From an uncultured Dongia sp. (lineage in GTDB: Bacteria; Pseudomonadota; Alphaproteobacteria; Dongiales; Dongiaceae): 64,000 bases of DNA. The notes beneath the pieces are model-generated. The model searched no databases. It saw only the letters and a list, made by a program, of their open reading frames with translations, and was not told where the DNA came from. Shown piece after piece: positions 39,556-49,100 of the stretch; position 1 is the first letter of the stretch; every line of letters begins with the position of its first letter. The translations under genes and the position numbers were made by a program. The stretch lies in assembly GCF_936916975.1 (NCBI RefSeq), contig NZ_CAKZGO010000040.1, positions 62,001-126,000 of the forward strand. The letters run 5' to 3'.

Positions 39556-39584
39556 TTGTGATTGTGCTGCTAATAAAATATCAT
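39556..39584 (+). promoter_or_regulatory. Candidate promoter for the hydrolase–caspase operon
   Basis: TTGTGA (39556-39561) and TATCAT (39579-39584) are separated by 17 bases in an AT-rich stretch just before the operon. Transcription would start near 39591. That would exclude the TTG at 39588 as start codon and support ATG 39636. Confidence 0.3.
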
Positions 39585-39635
39585 TAGTTGTCAATTTTCC
39601 GGCGAATTCACCGCACAGCTAGGCTCCGACACTTG

Positions 39636-40508
39636 ATGAGCATCCTGGGAATCCATGGCATAGGCCACCAGTACGGCGGTGGCGAAACGCTCAGACAACA
39701 ATGGCTGGCCCCGATCATCGATGGACTCCGGGAAGCCGGCTTCAAGCATGCCAGCGAAATGCAACTGGATTGCGTAGGGTATGGTGGATTGTTCCGGCGG
39801 GCGGGTGCGAGGACTGCCGGCTCGCCTCAGGTCGATCCGGAGCAGCTGGGTAATTGGGAAACCGAGATTATTGTTGAATGGTGGCGCGAAGCTGCCGCGC
39901 TCTCGGCGCGATCCAAAGGCGAAGCGAATCAGGAATCTCGCCAGATCCAACCCCCCGATTTCGAAGGACGCGGCCGAGTGCCGCGACTTGCGCAGCGCGC
40001 CCTCCTTCAGCTGACGAAGAGCAAGTTCTTCGGTGCCGTCGATGTAAGCCATGCGCTACTGCTCGATCTGAAGCAGGTGCGCCTGTTCCTGCATGATACC
40101 GAGATTAAGAAAGAGGTCCTTGCGCGCGTCTCCGCACTAATGAAGCCGGGATGCCGGGTGGTGATCGGCCATTCGCTCGGCTCCGTTGTCGCGTACGAAG
40201 CGCTTTGCGCAAATCCCCAATGGGGGATCGACACATTCATTTCCTTGGGATCGCCGCTTGGTATCCGGACTCTCGTGTTTGATATGCTTCAACCCCGGCC
40301 GCAAAACGGTGTCGGCACGTGGCCAAATGTACGCCGCTGGATAAACGTCGCGGATGAGGGAGACGTTGTCGCCTTGGAGAAGACTCTGCGCCCGCTCTTT
40401 GGCGGCGTTGAAGACCATCTTGTTTACAACGGCTGGCAGTCGCACGACGCTGGTCGGTACTTGTCCTCGAAGATCGTCGGAGCCACCATCGCGGCGGCGT
40501 TCTCCTGA
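39636..40508 (+). CDS. Alpha/beta hydrolase (lipase/esterase-like), partner of the caspase–STAND protein
   Basis: 290 residues from ATG 39636; a TTG at 39588 would add 16 residues that do not fit the fold. The N-terminus ILGIHGIGHQYGGG is the oxyanion-type strand of lipases. VVIGHSLGSVVAYEAL carries the nucleophile elbow GHSLG (Ser180), ISLGSPLGI follows as in lipases, and candidate Asp (NVADEGDVV) and His (WQSHDAGRYL) complete a triad. No signal peptide is seen, so it is cytoplasmic. The stop TGA overlaps the ATG of the next gene (TGATG), so the two products are probably made in fixed ratio. A lipase or peptidase effector activated by its large neighbour is the natural inference. Confidence 0.75.
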   Translation: MSILGIHGIGHQYGGGETLRQQWLAPIIDGLREAGFKHASEMQLDCVGYGGLFRRAGARTAGSPQVDPEQLGNWETEIIVEWWREAAALSARSKGEANQESRQIQPPDFEGRGRVPRLAQRALLQLTKSKFFGAVDVSHALLLDLKQVRLFLHDTEIKKEVLARVSALMKPGCRVVIGHSLGSVVAYEALCANPQWGIDTFISLGSPLGIRTLVFDMLQPRPQNGVGTWPNVRRWINVADEGDVVALEKTLRPLFGGVEDHLVYNGWQSHDAGRYLSSKIVGATIAAAFS

Positions 40509-43500
40509 TGCGCGCCTCCGCCGACGAACGGCGCTATCTGATTACCATCGGGTCTCCCGATTGTCCGAACCTGCCGAGGCTGCTGCGGGTCGAAAAAGAC
40601 ATCAAGCTCATCGCCGATTTCTTCACAAGCGACGCGCAGCAATATGAGCACGTCCTCAAAGCGGAAATATCGCTCTCTGCATCTGCTAGTCAAATTCGGC
40701 AAGAATTGATTGGCTGGTTTGCCGATCCGGATCGCCGGGAGGCGGATCGCGTGGTCATATATGTCGCGGGACATGGCGATGCAACTGCAAGGTTCGGGGA
40801 TCATTGCCTGCTCACAAGCGATAGCGATCCACGGCGTTCTGATAGCTACATTCGCACGTCTGATCTGGCTCGTTGGCTCTATGAAGGTGCTGGATTTCGT
40901 CCGCAGAGCATTCTGCTCATACTGGACGTTTGCTATGCTGGCGGAGGGGCCGCCGATGTCACCAAGGAATTGCACCCGGCCCATGCCAGAGTCCTGCGTG
41001 ATGGTGCTGGATTCTGGGTAATGGCCACGTCCGATCCAAATTCAGAGGCAGCGGACGGTGCCTTCGTCAACGCCTTCCTCAACGTGACGGGTGACGATGC
41101 ATGGTTTCCTGCGGGAGGCGCGCGATACATTTCACCCGCGGACCTGACCGAAGCGGTGAATGAACACTTCCGGAAACATGCGACTGTGCAGGAAGCAGTC
41201 TATTATGTGATGGGTGGCGGCAGACAGCGTGCATCATTCATCCGCAATCCCAATTTCACATCGGACTTTGAGGGCCTTTCATTCGAAGACCGTACACACT
41301 GGGAGTTGAAGGCACGGGGAATCGACTTTCACGGAGCCTCTGGTTGGTATTTTACGGGCCGCAAGGACGCGATCAAAAAGCTCGTGAACTGGTTGACGGC
41401 ACCGAAATCTGATCTGCGGGCGCGTGTCGTGACTGGTGCGCCGGGGTCCGGAAAGTCCGCGGTGTTAAGTTGGCTAATCATGGCGACTCATCGAGCCACC
41501 AGGGACGCGATGATTGAAGCGGGATTGATCGATACCGACCTGCGAGCGCCGCCTCTCGATGCTGTCGTGGCGAAAGTGAATGTCCGAGGCATGAGGGTTG
41601 GCCAGATCGTTGCCGCTCTTGCTCAAGCTTTCGATGCGGATCAAGGCGAGCTAAGTGACCTTATTGCGGATCTGTCTTGTCGAGACGGGCCAATTGGGAT
41701 TGTCATCGATTCACTTGACGAGGCCGCAGAGCCGACAACCATTGAACGCGACCTGCTCGACCCGTTGCGAGGCTGCAACTCGGTGAGGCTGATCGTTGGG
41801 AGCCGCAGGCAGGGGCGCAGCATTCCTTTGCGCGATTTTGCCGAGTGCATTGACCTTGATAGCAGCGAATACTTCGAGCAACGGGATGTTGTCGCGTTTG
41901 CCTACCGTCGCTTGACCGCCCCTAACGCAACATATGCATCGACGGATCAACACGTCCATGCGCACCATCTGGCCGACCTTGTGGCGACGCGCGCTGCGCG
42001 ATCCTACCTGCTCGCGCGCCTCATCTGCCGGAGCCTCGCGGAAGCCCCGCCGATCGACACCTCAATCGCCAACTGGGCCGAAAGCTTCGATCTGCCGGTC
42101 GGCATAGAGGATGCCTTTGCATCCGACCTAGCCCGGTTCCCGCCTGAAAAACGGCGCGAGATTGTCGACCTCCTGATCCCGCTCGCCTATTCGCGCGGAA
42201 AGGGGTTACCCCAAAAGGGCGTTTGGCATCGGATCGCTTCAGCTGTGTCTGATCGACAATACACAAACGCCGACCTGCGCCTTCTTAAGGAAGAGGTGGG
42301 ATATTATCTGATCCAGGACACCGAGTCCGACGAGGTTGTCTATCGCCTGTTCCATCAGACATTTGCCGACTATCTTCGCCGCCTTACGGCGGAAGAGGAT
42401 GTCGAAAGAAGGTTTGCAGAAGGGCTTGCGGCGCTGGTGCCAAGGGAGAAAGGCGCACTCTCTTGGGATCAAGTCAGAGAACCTTATCTGCAGAACCACC
42501 TTCCATCACACGCTGCCGTGGCAGGAATACTAGAGTCCTATGTGCTGGATCTGGAATTTCTACTCAACATTTCGCCGATGGCTCTCCTTGCGGAACTACC
42601 TGGACTGCGCTCGCCGGATGCGAAAGCGGCCGGCTACGCGTTCCGGCGTGCATCGCACTGGATGCGGGCCGGGCAAGCTAGCCGGGCACTTTCCTACTTG
42701 GCGTGGGGTGCTTGTCAGTACCGCTCCGAAGCACTGGAGAGACAACTAAGACAGCGAGTTTCCACACTTCCTTGGTCGCCAGAATGGAGCATATCGCAGC
42801 AGATTCCTTCCAGCTATGTCTTGGCCGATATCGGGGAATCAACAACCGCGATCGCCGTTGGCATCGACCCGCAGCATGGTCCGATCGTTATACTGGGAAC
42901 GCAGTCCGGGGCCTTGGTGGTCATTGACCCCACAACCTCGCGCGAAATCGGCCGATTTGTACCTGAACGGCTGGCGGTGGATTTTCGCGGCACCACACCG
43001 AGAGTAAACCGAATAATCCATTTGGTGCTGGGCCTGGAAGGGGTTGTCGTCGCATCGTGGAGCGACGGGTCTATCGGCGTGATCGATAGCGTCGGCCTCA
43101 CGAAATTGGGCTGGTACAGCAGCGACAATGACCCTTTGGCGATGTGCGCTGTTCCGGCGGATGGCGAGACCCTTCTTGCTGCAAGTTACACTGATCTTCG
43201 CCTCCAACTCTGGCGGCTTCCCACGCTTGATGCCGCTGCAGAACGGAAAGAGTCTACCCGGTCGAAGGCATATGCGATTGCGGCGACGGAGTTCGATGGT
43301 GTCCCGGCGGTCGTTACGGGCGTCGACTCCTTTAATGAAGGTAGAAATACGGAAACGAATCTTCTGAGAATTTGGCGCGCACGAGATCTAGCTCCGCTCT
43401 GGATCTCTCCTGATGCTGATGGCGGGTGCATTGTTGGGTTGCTTGTTTGCAGAATCGCAAATACAGACTGGATTCTGACGCGAGACCTTTATGGCCACTC

Positions 43501-44803
43501 GGTTGCGGTGGACCCACATCGCGGAACCTACGCTTCCTTGGGCGAGACACTGAGCGACATATTGGGTGTCATTCCGCACGATCGGGGCATTCTGGTGATC
43601 GGCCTTCGCGGCACCCGGTTGACGCGAATCGCTCTTACGCCAAACGATTCAGAGGGTCGATCGGTCGATGTCCAAGAGATGCCAAGTCAAGTGGATCTCC
43701 CGCACGGGCATGTAAGTGAGATTCTGGTTCTTAGCGGACGGAAGGTAGTTGTCACTGAGTCCCATCAGAAAGTCCGTGTGTGGGACCTAGAAGAGTTGTT
43801 CAATACCGATGTTGCTGCGATACCGTCCCGCGTTTCGGACTCTTTCCGCACCAGCAAGACAGCGCTCACCGCAATCGGATCGCATGAAGGCAAAGTGTTC
43901 TGCGGAAATGGAGATGGTGACCTCTGGTGCTGGGATGTTGAAGGCACTGCTATTTGGCACCAGAGATGGCAAGACAACCGCATCGTGAAGATTGCCGGTT
44001 ATACCGACTCTGGGGATTCCCTGTTAGCGGTTGCCATTGCCGGCGGCCTGCTTCAAATGATGAACGCAGAGACCGGACAAGCTCGCGGAACACCCATTAA
44101 GATCGGGGAAGAGGTCCTTGACGTCAGCATTCACTGGGTCTCAGATCGTCCAACGGCGTTGCTTGTCGTCAATCTCGAGCCACAGGGCCGACCCGGTCAC
44201 TATGTTGTCCGACCGTTCGATCTGCGATCGGGCGTCGAACTACCAAGGCCGAAGCAGAGCGTCCTTGCTGAGGACTATCTCGAACTCGCCGGATACTATC
44301 GTACAAAACTGCTCTGCTGTGTTGCGGCTCTTGATGTGAGCGGAGAAACGCTCATTGCCTTTGCCGGTCCGAACGGCGAAGTTCGCGCCATGTCGCTGCA
44401 GTCATATGAAGAGTTGGATGTTTGGGGGGAAAGCTCTGTCTATGTCAAAGCGCTTGCTGCGACCAGCTTTCTTGACGCTGCGATCCTGATCGCCGGCGAT
44501 GATAGCGGCGCATTGTTCTTAAGAGACTTGTCTCAGAAGCACTTGCGCGCCGTTCAACCGAGGGCCCACAACGGAGCACTCGTAGCGCTGCTGTTCGTCA
44601 GCGCAGGCAATGACCTGTTCATCGTGTCTGGCAGCACGGATGGCATGATCATTGTTTGGGATATCAATCTCGTGGCAGTAGAGACAATCGACGTGGGAAA
44701 ACCGATTCAAAGCATGACTCTCGCTGGGCCAAATCAATTGGCAATTGCGACTGACCGCACCGTCGATCTCCTGCGCATTTCTTGGCTATCTCTTGGAAAG
44801 TGA
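40508..44803 (+). CDS. Caspase–STAND NTPase–beta-propeller protein (NLR-like candidate immune sensor)
   Basis: 1431 residues in three parts. Residues 1-250 are a caspase/metacaspase (C14) domain: VVIYVAGHGD with His89 and ILLILDVCYAGG with Cys142 form the dyad. Residues ~280-600 are a STAND/NACHT-like ATPase: Walker A GAPGSGKS (310-317), Walker B IGIVIDSLDEA (396-406), then helical regions. From ~770 to the end are beta-propeller repeats of WD40 type, for example VRVWDLEEL, GDLWCWDVEG and IIVWDINL. The build matches signal-transducing NTPases in which the propeller senses a ligand, the ATPase oligomerises and the protease acts as death effector (established class). The upstream hydrolase is coupled by TGATG. 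The trigger is unknown. Confidence 0.88.
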   Translation: MRASADERRYLITIGSPDCPNLPRLLRVEKDIKLIADFFTSDAQQYEHVLKAEISLSASASQIRQELIGWFADPDRREADRVVIYVAGHGDATARFGDHCLLTSDSDPRRSDSYIRTSDLARWLYEGAGFRPQSILLILDVCYAGGGAADVTKELHPAHARVLRDGAGFWVMATSDPNSEAADGAFVNAFLNVTGDDAWFPAGGARYISPADLTEAVNEHFRKHATVQEAVYYVMGGGRQRASFIRNPNFTSDFEGLSFEDRTHWELKARGIDFHGASGWYFTGRKDAIKKLVNWLTAPKSDLRARVVTGAPGSGKSAVLSWLIMATHRATRDAMIEAGLIDTDLRAPPLDAVVAKVNVRGMRVGQIVAALAQAFDADQGELSDLIADLSCRDGPIGIVIDSLDEAAEPTTIERDLLDPLRGCNSVRLIVGSRRQGRSIPLRDFAECIDLDSSEYFEQRDVVAFAYRRLTAPNATYASTDQHVHAHHLADLVATRAARSYLLARLICRSLAEAPPIDTSIANWAESFDLPVGIEDAFASDLARFPPEKRREIVDLLIPLAYSRGKGLPQKGVWHRIASAVSDRQYTNADLRLLKEEVGYYLIQDTESDEVVYRLFHQTFADYLRRLTAEEDVERRFAEGLAALVPREKGALSWDQVREPYLQNHLPSHAAVAGILESYVLDLEFLLNISPMALLAELPGLRSPDAKAAGYAFRRASHWMRAGQASRALSYLAWGACQYRSEALERQLRQRVSTLPWSPEWSISQQIPSSYVLADIGESTTAIAVGIDPQHGPIVILGTQSGALVVIDPTTSREIGRFVPERLAVDFRGTTPRVNRIIHLVLGLEGVVVASWSDGSIGVIDSVGLTKLGWYSSDNDPLAMCAVPADGETLLAASYTDLRLQLWRLPTLDAAAERKESTRSKAYAIAATEFDGVPAVVTGVDSFNEGRNTETNLLRIWRARDLAPLWISPDADGGCIVGLLVCRIANTDWILTRDLYGHSVAVDPHRGTYASLGETLSDILGVIPHDRGILVIGLRGTRLTRIALTPNDSEGRSVDVQEMPSQVDLPHGHVSEILVLSGRKVVVTESHQKVRVWDLEELFNTDVAAIPSRVSDSFRTSKTALTAIGSHEGKVFCGNGDGDLWCWDVEGTAIWHQRWQDNRIVKIAGYTDSGDSLLAVAIAGGLLQMMNAETGQARGTPIKIGEEVLDVSIHWVSDRPTALLVVNLEPQGRPGHYVVRPFDLRSGVELPRPKQSVLAEDYLELAGYYRTKLLCCVAALDVSGETLIAFAGPNGEVRAMSLQSYEELDVWGESSVYVKALAATSFLDAAILIAGDDSGALFLRDLSQKHLRAVQPRAHNGALVALLFVSAGNDLFIVSGSTDGMIIVWDINLVAVETIDVGKPIQSMTLAGPNQLAIATDRTVDLLRISWLSLGK

Positions 44804-44825
44804 CAGATATCATCTCTAGGAACTC

Positions 44826-45371
44826 TCAGGCGCCATGCTCTCGGTCACCACCTTTGTCGGGCAGCAATCCTCGCCAGAAGTCCGCCAAGGTTTTTGTCCG
44901 GTGGTCATCAAACGCCCAGAGGGTGTCGGTGCGATAACCAGTGCGAACCTCCAATACACAGGCGCCGATTTCAGGCGCACCGTCCTAAGAGAGCAATTCC
45001 GGGAGCAGGCCTCCATCGAACCGATGCGCTGTTATCTCGCACCCACCTCCGGCCGTTAGCTTATAGAGAGTCAATGGCACCGGCACTTGATCGCCTGACA
45101 TCGAGTCCATCACCAAGCGCGCCTGCATGACGAGGTCCCGATGACTCGTGACTGGCTGATCGAAGTCCTGTTCTGAAAGGCGTAGCGACGGGCTGAGGGC
45201 GGGAAGATAGTCGGCCTTTATGCTCAGGGAGCCAAAATCTCCACCTGCCTGCGTGTTCAAGGATCCCAATACGGATAGGGCTGCCTCATCATCGACAGGT
45301 CGAAACGCATAGATATCGGACGCCGGTCCGACTTGGAAGGGACGGTTACCTGTCACGTCCTCTGCCCCCAA
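44826..45371 (-). pseudogene. Hypothetical protein gene with an in-frame amber stop
   Basis: From ATG 45371 the minus strand encodes 128 residues (…DVTGNRPFQVGPASDIYAF…) ending at TAG 44985-44987. The same frame continues without a break for 52 more codons of convincing protein (EIGACVLEVRTGYRTDTLWA…LADFWRGLLPDKGG) to TGA 44826-44828. This suggests a recent nonsense mutation in a ~180-residue protein, although the first part could be a gene by itself. I do not recognise the family; there is no signal peptide. It is convergent with the caspase gene. Confidence 0.4.
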
Positions 45372-45442
45372 TGCTGATCGACCGCGAGCCCGGCGATCCG
45401 TACCAGGCGGTCATCTCAGTGCAGCACCGCCGCTCATCGGAC

Positions 45443-45943
45443 TCAGTTCAGCAAATCCACTGCCGCCACCGTCAAAATGTCCAGGATTACGTTGGTGGCG
45501 CGCCGCACCAGCATGACCTTGTCGTCCGCGACCACATAGCGATAGGCAGGATCGAGCCGTGGCAGGCGCGATAGCAAGTCCGGCGGCAGATCGCGGTTCT
45601 CCAGTCCCGGCGGCAGGTGGCCGTTCCGTACCAGCTGCTTGGCAAGTCCGGGCGGCAATTCACCGCGTTTGGCGAGGCCAGGTGGCAGGCCCTTACCATC
45701 TTTGACGCCCTTCTTATTCTTGTTCTTCTTGCCACCGTTTTCATGTTCCCAGTCGTCGTAGTGACGCTGATAGTAGTCACGCAAGATGCGGCGCTCGATT
45801 TCGCCGATGATGATGTCGCCGATACCCGGCTCGCCGCTGACCGGCGGGGCGGCACCAGGCTCCGGTGCGGAATCAGCGCGTGCCACACCCGTCGCAAGAA
45901 AGGCTACGGCACCGATCGCAAAGATCATCGACGTTACATTCAT
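45443..45943 (-). CDS. Periplasmic protein with LPPGL repeats (RcnB-like)
   Basis: A 166-residue protein with a clean signal peptide (MNVTSMIFAIGAVAFLATGVARA). A low-complexity Lys/Asn/Gly segment is followed by three LPPGLAK/LPPGLEN repeats. The C-terminus PAYRYVVADDKVMLVRRATNVILDIL resembles the YRYVVVDDRVVLVD…IVDVI end of RcnB-type and related small periplasmic proteins. RcnB itself modulates metal export, but most homologues are uncharacterised. It lies downstream of the large adhesin on the same strand, beyond a strong hairpin, so it is probably transcribed separately. Confidence 0.6.
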   Translation of the reverse strand: MNVTSMIFAIGAVAFLATGVARADSAPEPGAAPPVSGEPGIGDIIIGEIERRILRDYYQRHYDDWEHENGGKKNKNKKGVKDGKGLPPGLAKRGELPPGLAKQLVRNGHLPPGLENRDLPPDLLSRLPRLDPAYRYVVADDKVMLVRRATNVILDILTVAAVDLLN

Positions 45944-46043
45944 GTTTCGGTCCTAAATTTCCCAATTCGTCTATGGAATGTAGGGAGCGTGCCCGGCAAG
46001 GCAAATCTCAAACCCGTGATATCACGACCGAAGGCCAAATAGC

Positions 46044-46077
46044 GCGCTGTGCCGCGAGGGCTGTCGCGGCACAGCGC
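46044..46077 (-). terminator. 14-bp perfect hairpin between adhesin and RcnB-like gene
   Basis: GCGCTGTGCCGCGA and TCGCGGCACAGCGC pair perfectly around the 6-base loop GGGCTG, about 70 bases past the adhesin stop in its direction of transcription. On the minus strand the hairpin is followed by TATTTGG, a weak T-run. It is a likely terminator for the 8.2-kb adhesin transcript. Confidence 0.55.
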
Positions 46078-46147
46078 TGGATGTGGCCGACACTTTGGGG
46101 CAAAATCGACCACACCATCTCTTTGTAAACTGACCTAATCCCGCGCC

Positions 46148-49100
46148 CTATTCAGTCTGCACCGTGATCTCGGCATCAACGAACAATGTCCCACCGGAAG
46201 ACGTGCGATACTCATCGAACGTCACACCGCCCACGGTGGTTGAGGCGAACTTTGTAATGCCGTTGCCAGCGTTACCGTCACCGTCAAGCCAGGTCGCCTC
46301 GGCCGCGTCCGGAGCACCCAGAATCAATTTGTCACCCGAATTACCGACGATATAGAGCGTGTTGGCGTCGGCACCATTGTCATCTGCGAAATCAAGAACG
46401 TTCTTGGCATCCAGCCGGATGGTGGTGCCAAAACCTGCTTCCGGAAGGGCTTCCTGTGTGATCAGGATCGACTCGACGTCCTGGATATTCTGCCCCTCAA
46501 GATCGACCAGCAGATTGATCAAGGGGCCTGCCACTGAGCCATCTTCGATCTTGGTAAGGGCTATGGCACCGTCATCCACCCGCAGGATATCGATGCCATC
46601 ACCCCCATTGATCGTATCGCCGGCACCAAAAACAAGAATGTCGTTGCCGCCATTGCCGTTCAGCGTATCGGCACCAGGCCCACCACGAAGAAGGTCGGCG
46701 TCATTGCTGCCGTTGAGGGTATCACCACCGGCTGCGCCGTAAGTCATATTGAACGAGCCGTCATTGGCGCTGCCATCGGCGAGTGTCTGGTTCGCCGCGG
46801 TGCCATCCACCGATCCAGTCAGAGCCTGGTCGACCGCCCCGGTGTCCGGCGAGATAACCGTGGTGTAGCCAGTAAGGTTCGGCCCGGCTGCATCGTCATT
46901 GTCATCCAGCTTGACGTTGCCACTGCCGGTCAGATCACCGGTCGTGACGCCAGCGCCAATCTGCAATGAGAAATCAGTCAACTGCACGTTCTGCACGCTG
47001 ATATCACGCGAACCGACGACTGATTCGATGGCGACGCCGTACTTGTCATCGCTGTCGAAGATAAAGCCGCCATCGAGCAGGAAGGTGCCCTGCTGCCCTT
47101 GCAGGAACAGGCTGAACACATTCGCGGCGGCAATCACCGGATTGCTCTGATCGACCACCGTCAGCACCAGCTGCTGCTTGTTGACGTTGGAGTTGGTGAT
47201 GATCGTGCCGGAGATCGCGCGCTCCACCGGCACGCCGGTCGATGCAGACGCCGTCGCAATGTTGTTCGTCAGGTCAGGCTCAGCACCGGCAAAGGTCGTC
47301 TCGGTCGCCGTGGCCGTCGCGGTAAAAGTCGGATTTGCCGGAATGACGCCGCCCGGCGCTGTCACCGCAAACGTGACGTCAACGCTCTGCGTGCCATTCG
47401 GTACCGTCAGGACGACAACACCCGACGCCGAGTTGTAGGTATAGGCATACCCACTCAAGGTACCGCTGGCGCCCAGGCCAGCCGTGAAACCGGTCGCCAG
47501 TTGCACGGTGATCTTATGGGCTTCGGAGCCATCAAGGTAGTCGCCGAAGGTGGCCTTCACCTGGACTGCGCCGGTTTCGCTCGATGAGAAGTTGGAGCCG
47601 CCGTCGGCGGAATCGGTCACGATGATCTGCACATTGTTGGGCAAGTCGGCCACCGCATCACGCTGCACCGTCAAGGTGCCGGTGATCGTGCTGGTCAGCC
47701 CACCGGTCGGATCGAGCAGCGCCCCTTCGATGTTGAGGCTGATATCGCCATCGGCATTGTCGGTCGGCGGCAGGATCGTGAGGTTGGCCAGGAGATTGAC
47801 GGTTGTGTCGATGGAGACGTCAACGCCCGCACCCGTGAACAGCAGCGATGCCCCATCATAGATCTTCCAGCCGATCGGCAGAGCCTTGAGCGTCAGGCTG
47901 GTCAGTTGCTCGTTGTCGTTCGGCGTGAACGAGATGCCGAGCGGTTGCGGTGTGACCGTCGTACCGCCGGTATTCTGGTCGGCGATGCCGTCCTCATAGA
48001 CCAGCGCGCTGCCAGTGATGGTGCCCTGTGCCTGATCGGCCACATTGAAGCTCAGCACCGCGGTGCTGCGATCCCCATCGGCGTCCTCGATGGTGTAGGT
48101 GAAATAATCCGTACCGCTGGCATTCCCATTGGCGATGTAGCTATAGGTGCCGTTAGCATTAAGCGTCAGCTTGCCGAGGGAGCCGGTGATCTCGCTGGCC
48201 ACGTTGCTGGGCGACGGCCCGGCATTGTTGCCGGCGATGACGCCGACCACGCCACCGCCTGATTTGGCGCCATCGGCACCGAAGGTATCGTTGCCGGTGA
48301 CGCCCGCCGGCACGGTGTTGACGGCAACAGTGCTGCCCGCATTGACAGTCCCGCCGTCGTCATTGGCCGCACTCGGCGCATCGTCATCGAAGCTGATATT
48401 CAGTATACCGATCGCTGTGCTGCCATCTGCATCGGTCACGGTGTAGGTCAGTGCTGCCGCCGCGTTGTTCTCGTCGCCGCCGGCCGCATGCAGGACATTG
48501 TCTTTGAGGGTCAGCGTATAGGCGCCGGTTGCTGGCGTGACCACGATCTCAAACAGAACCGAGCCGTTGCGCGCCCCGCCGGTGATGGTTGCGGTCAGTG
48601 TGTTGGACGCCCAGCCATAGCTGACCAGCTCCGTTCCGATCGTGTCGGTACTTCCGGCCAATGATGCAAAGCCGACCGAGCCGTAGCCATCCGCATTCAT
48701 GGTATGCGCCAGCGTTCCCGAGAACGTCTTTTCATCGCTGTCCGGGTCTGGGCTTTGAGTATCGTCACCGATGGCGCTCAAGGCATTTCCGGCCAAGCCA
48801 TCATCATCGACCAGCGCTTCGCTTGAACCGCCGAGCGGCGCGGTATCGGTGATGTTGATCTTGATCTGGGCCGTGGAGGTCGAGCCGTCAGCGTCCTTCA
48901 TGGTGTAAGTGAAGGTCTCGTAGTCTACCCCATCCCCATCGGAGCCATCCGCCCCATGGTCGCGGACAGGCGCCATATAGCTGAACGAGCCATCGGCATT
49001 GAGGGTCAAAGAGCCACCGAGGCTGCCGGTCAGTACCGCCGCCACCGCCGTCTTGCCGCCATCTGCACCCACCGAGTCATTAACAAGCACACCGACGAAC

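Noticed and set aside
46044..46077. Long hairpin considered as a small RNA or attachment site
   Set aside because: Its position just past the adhesin stop fits a terminator better, and there are no flanking repeats or integrase.
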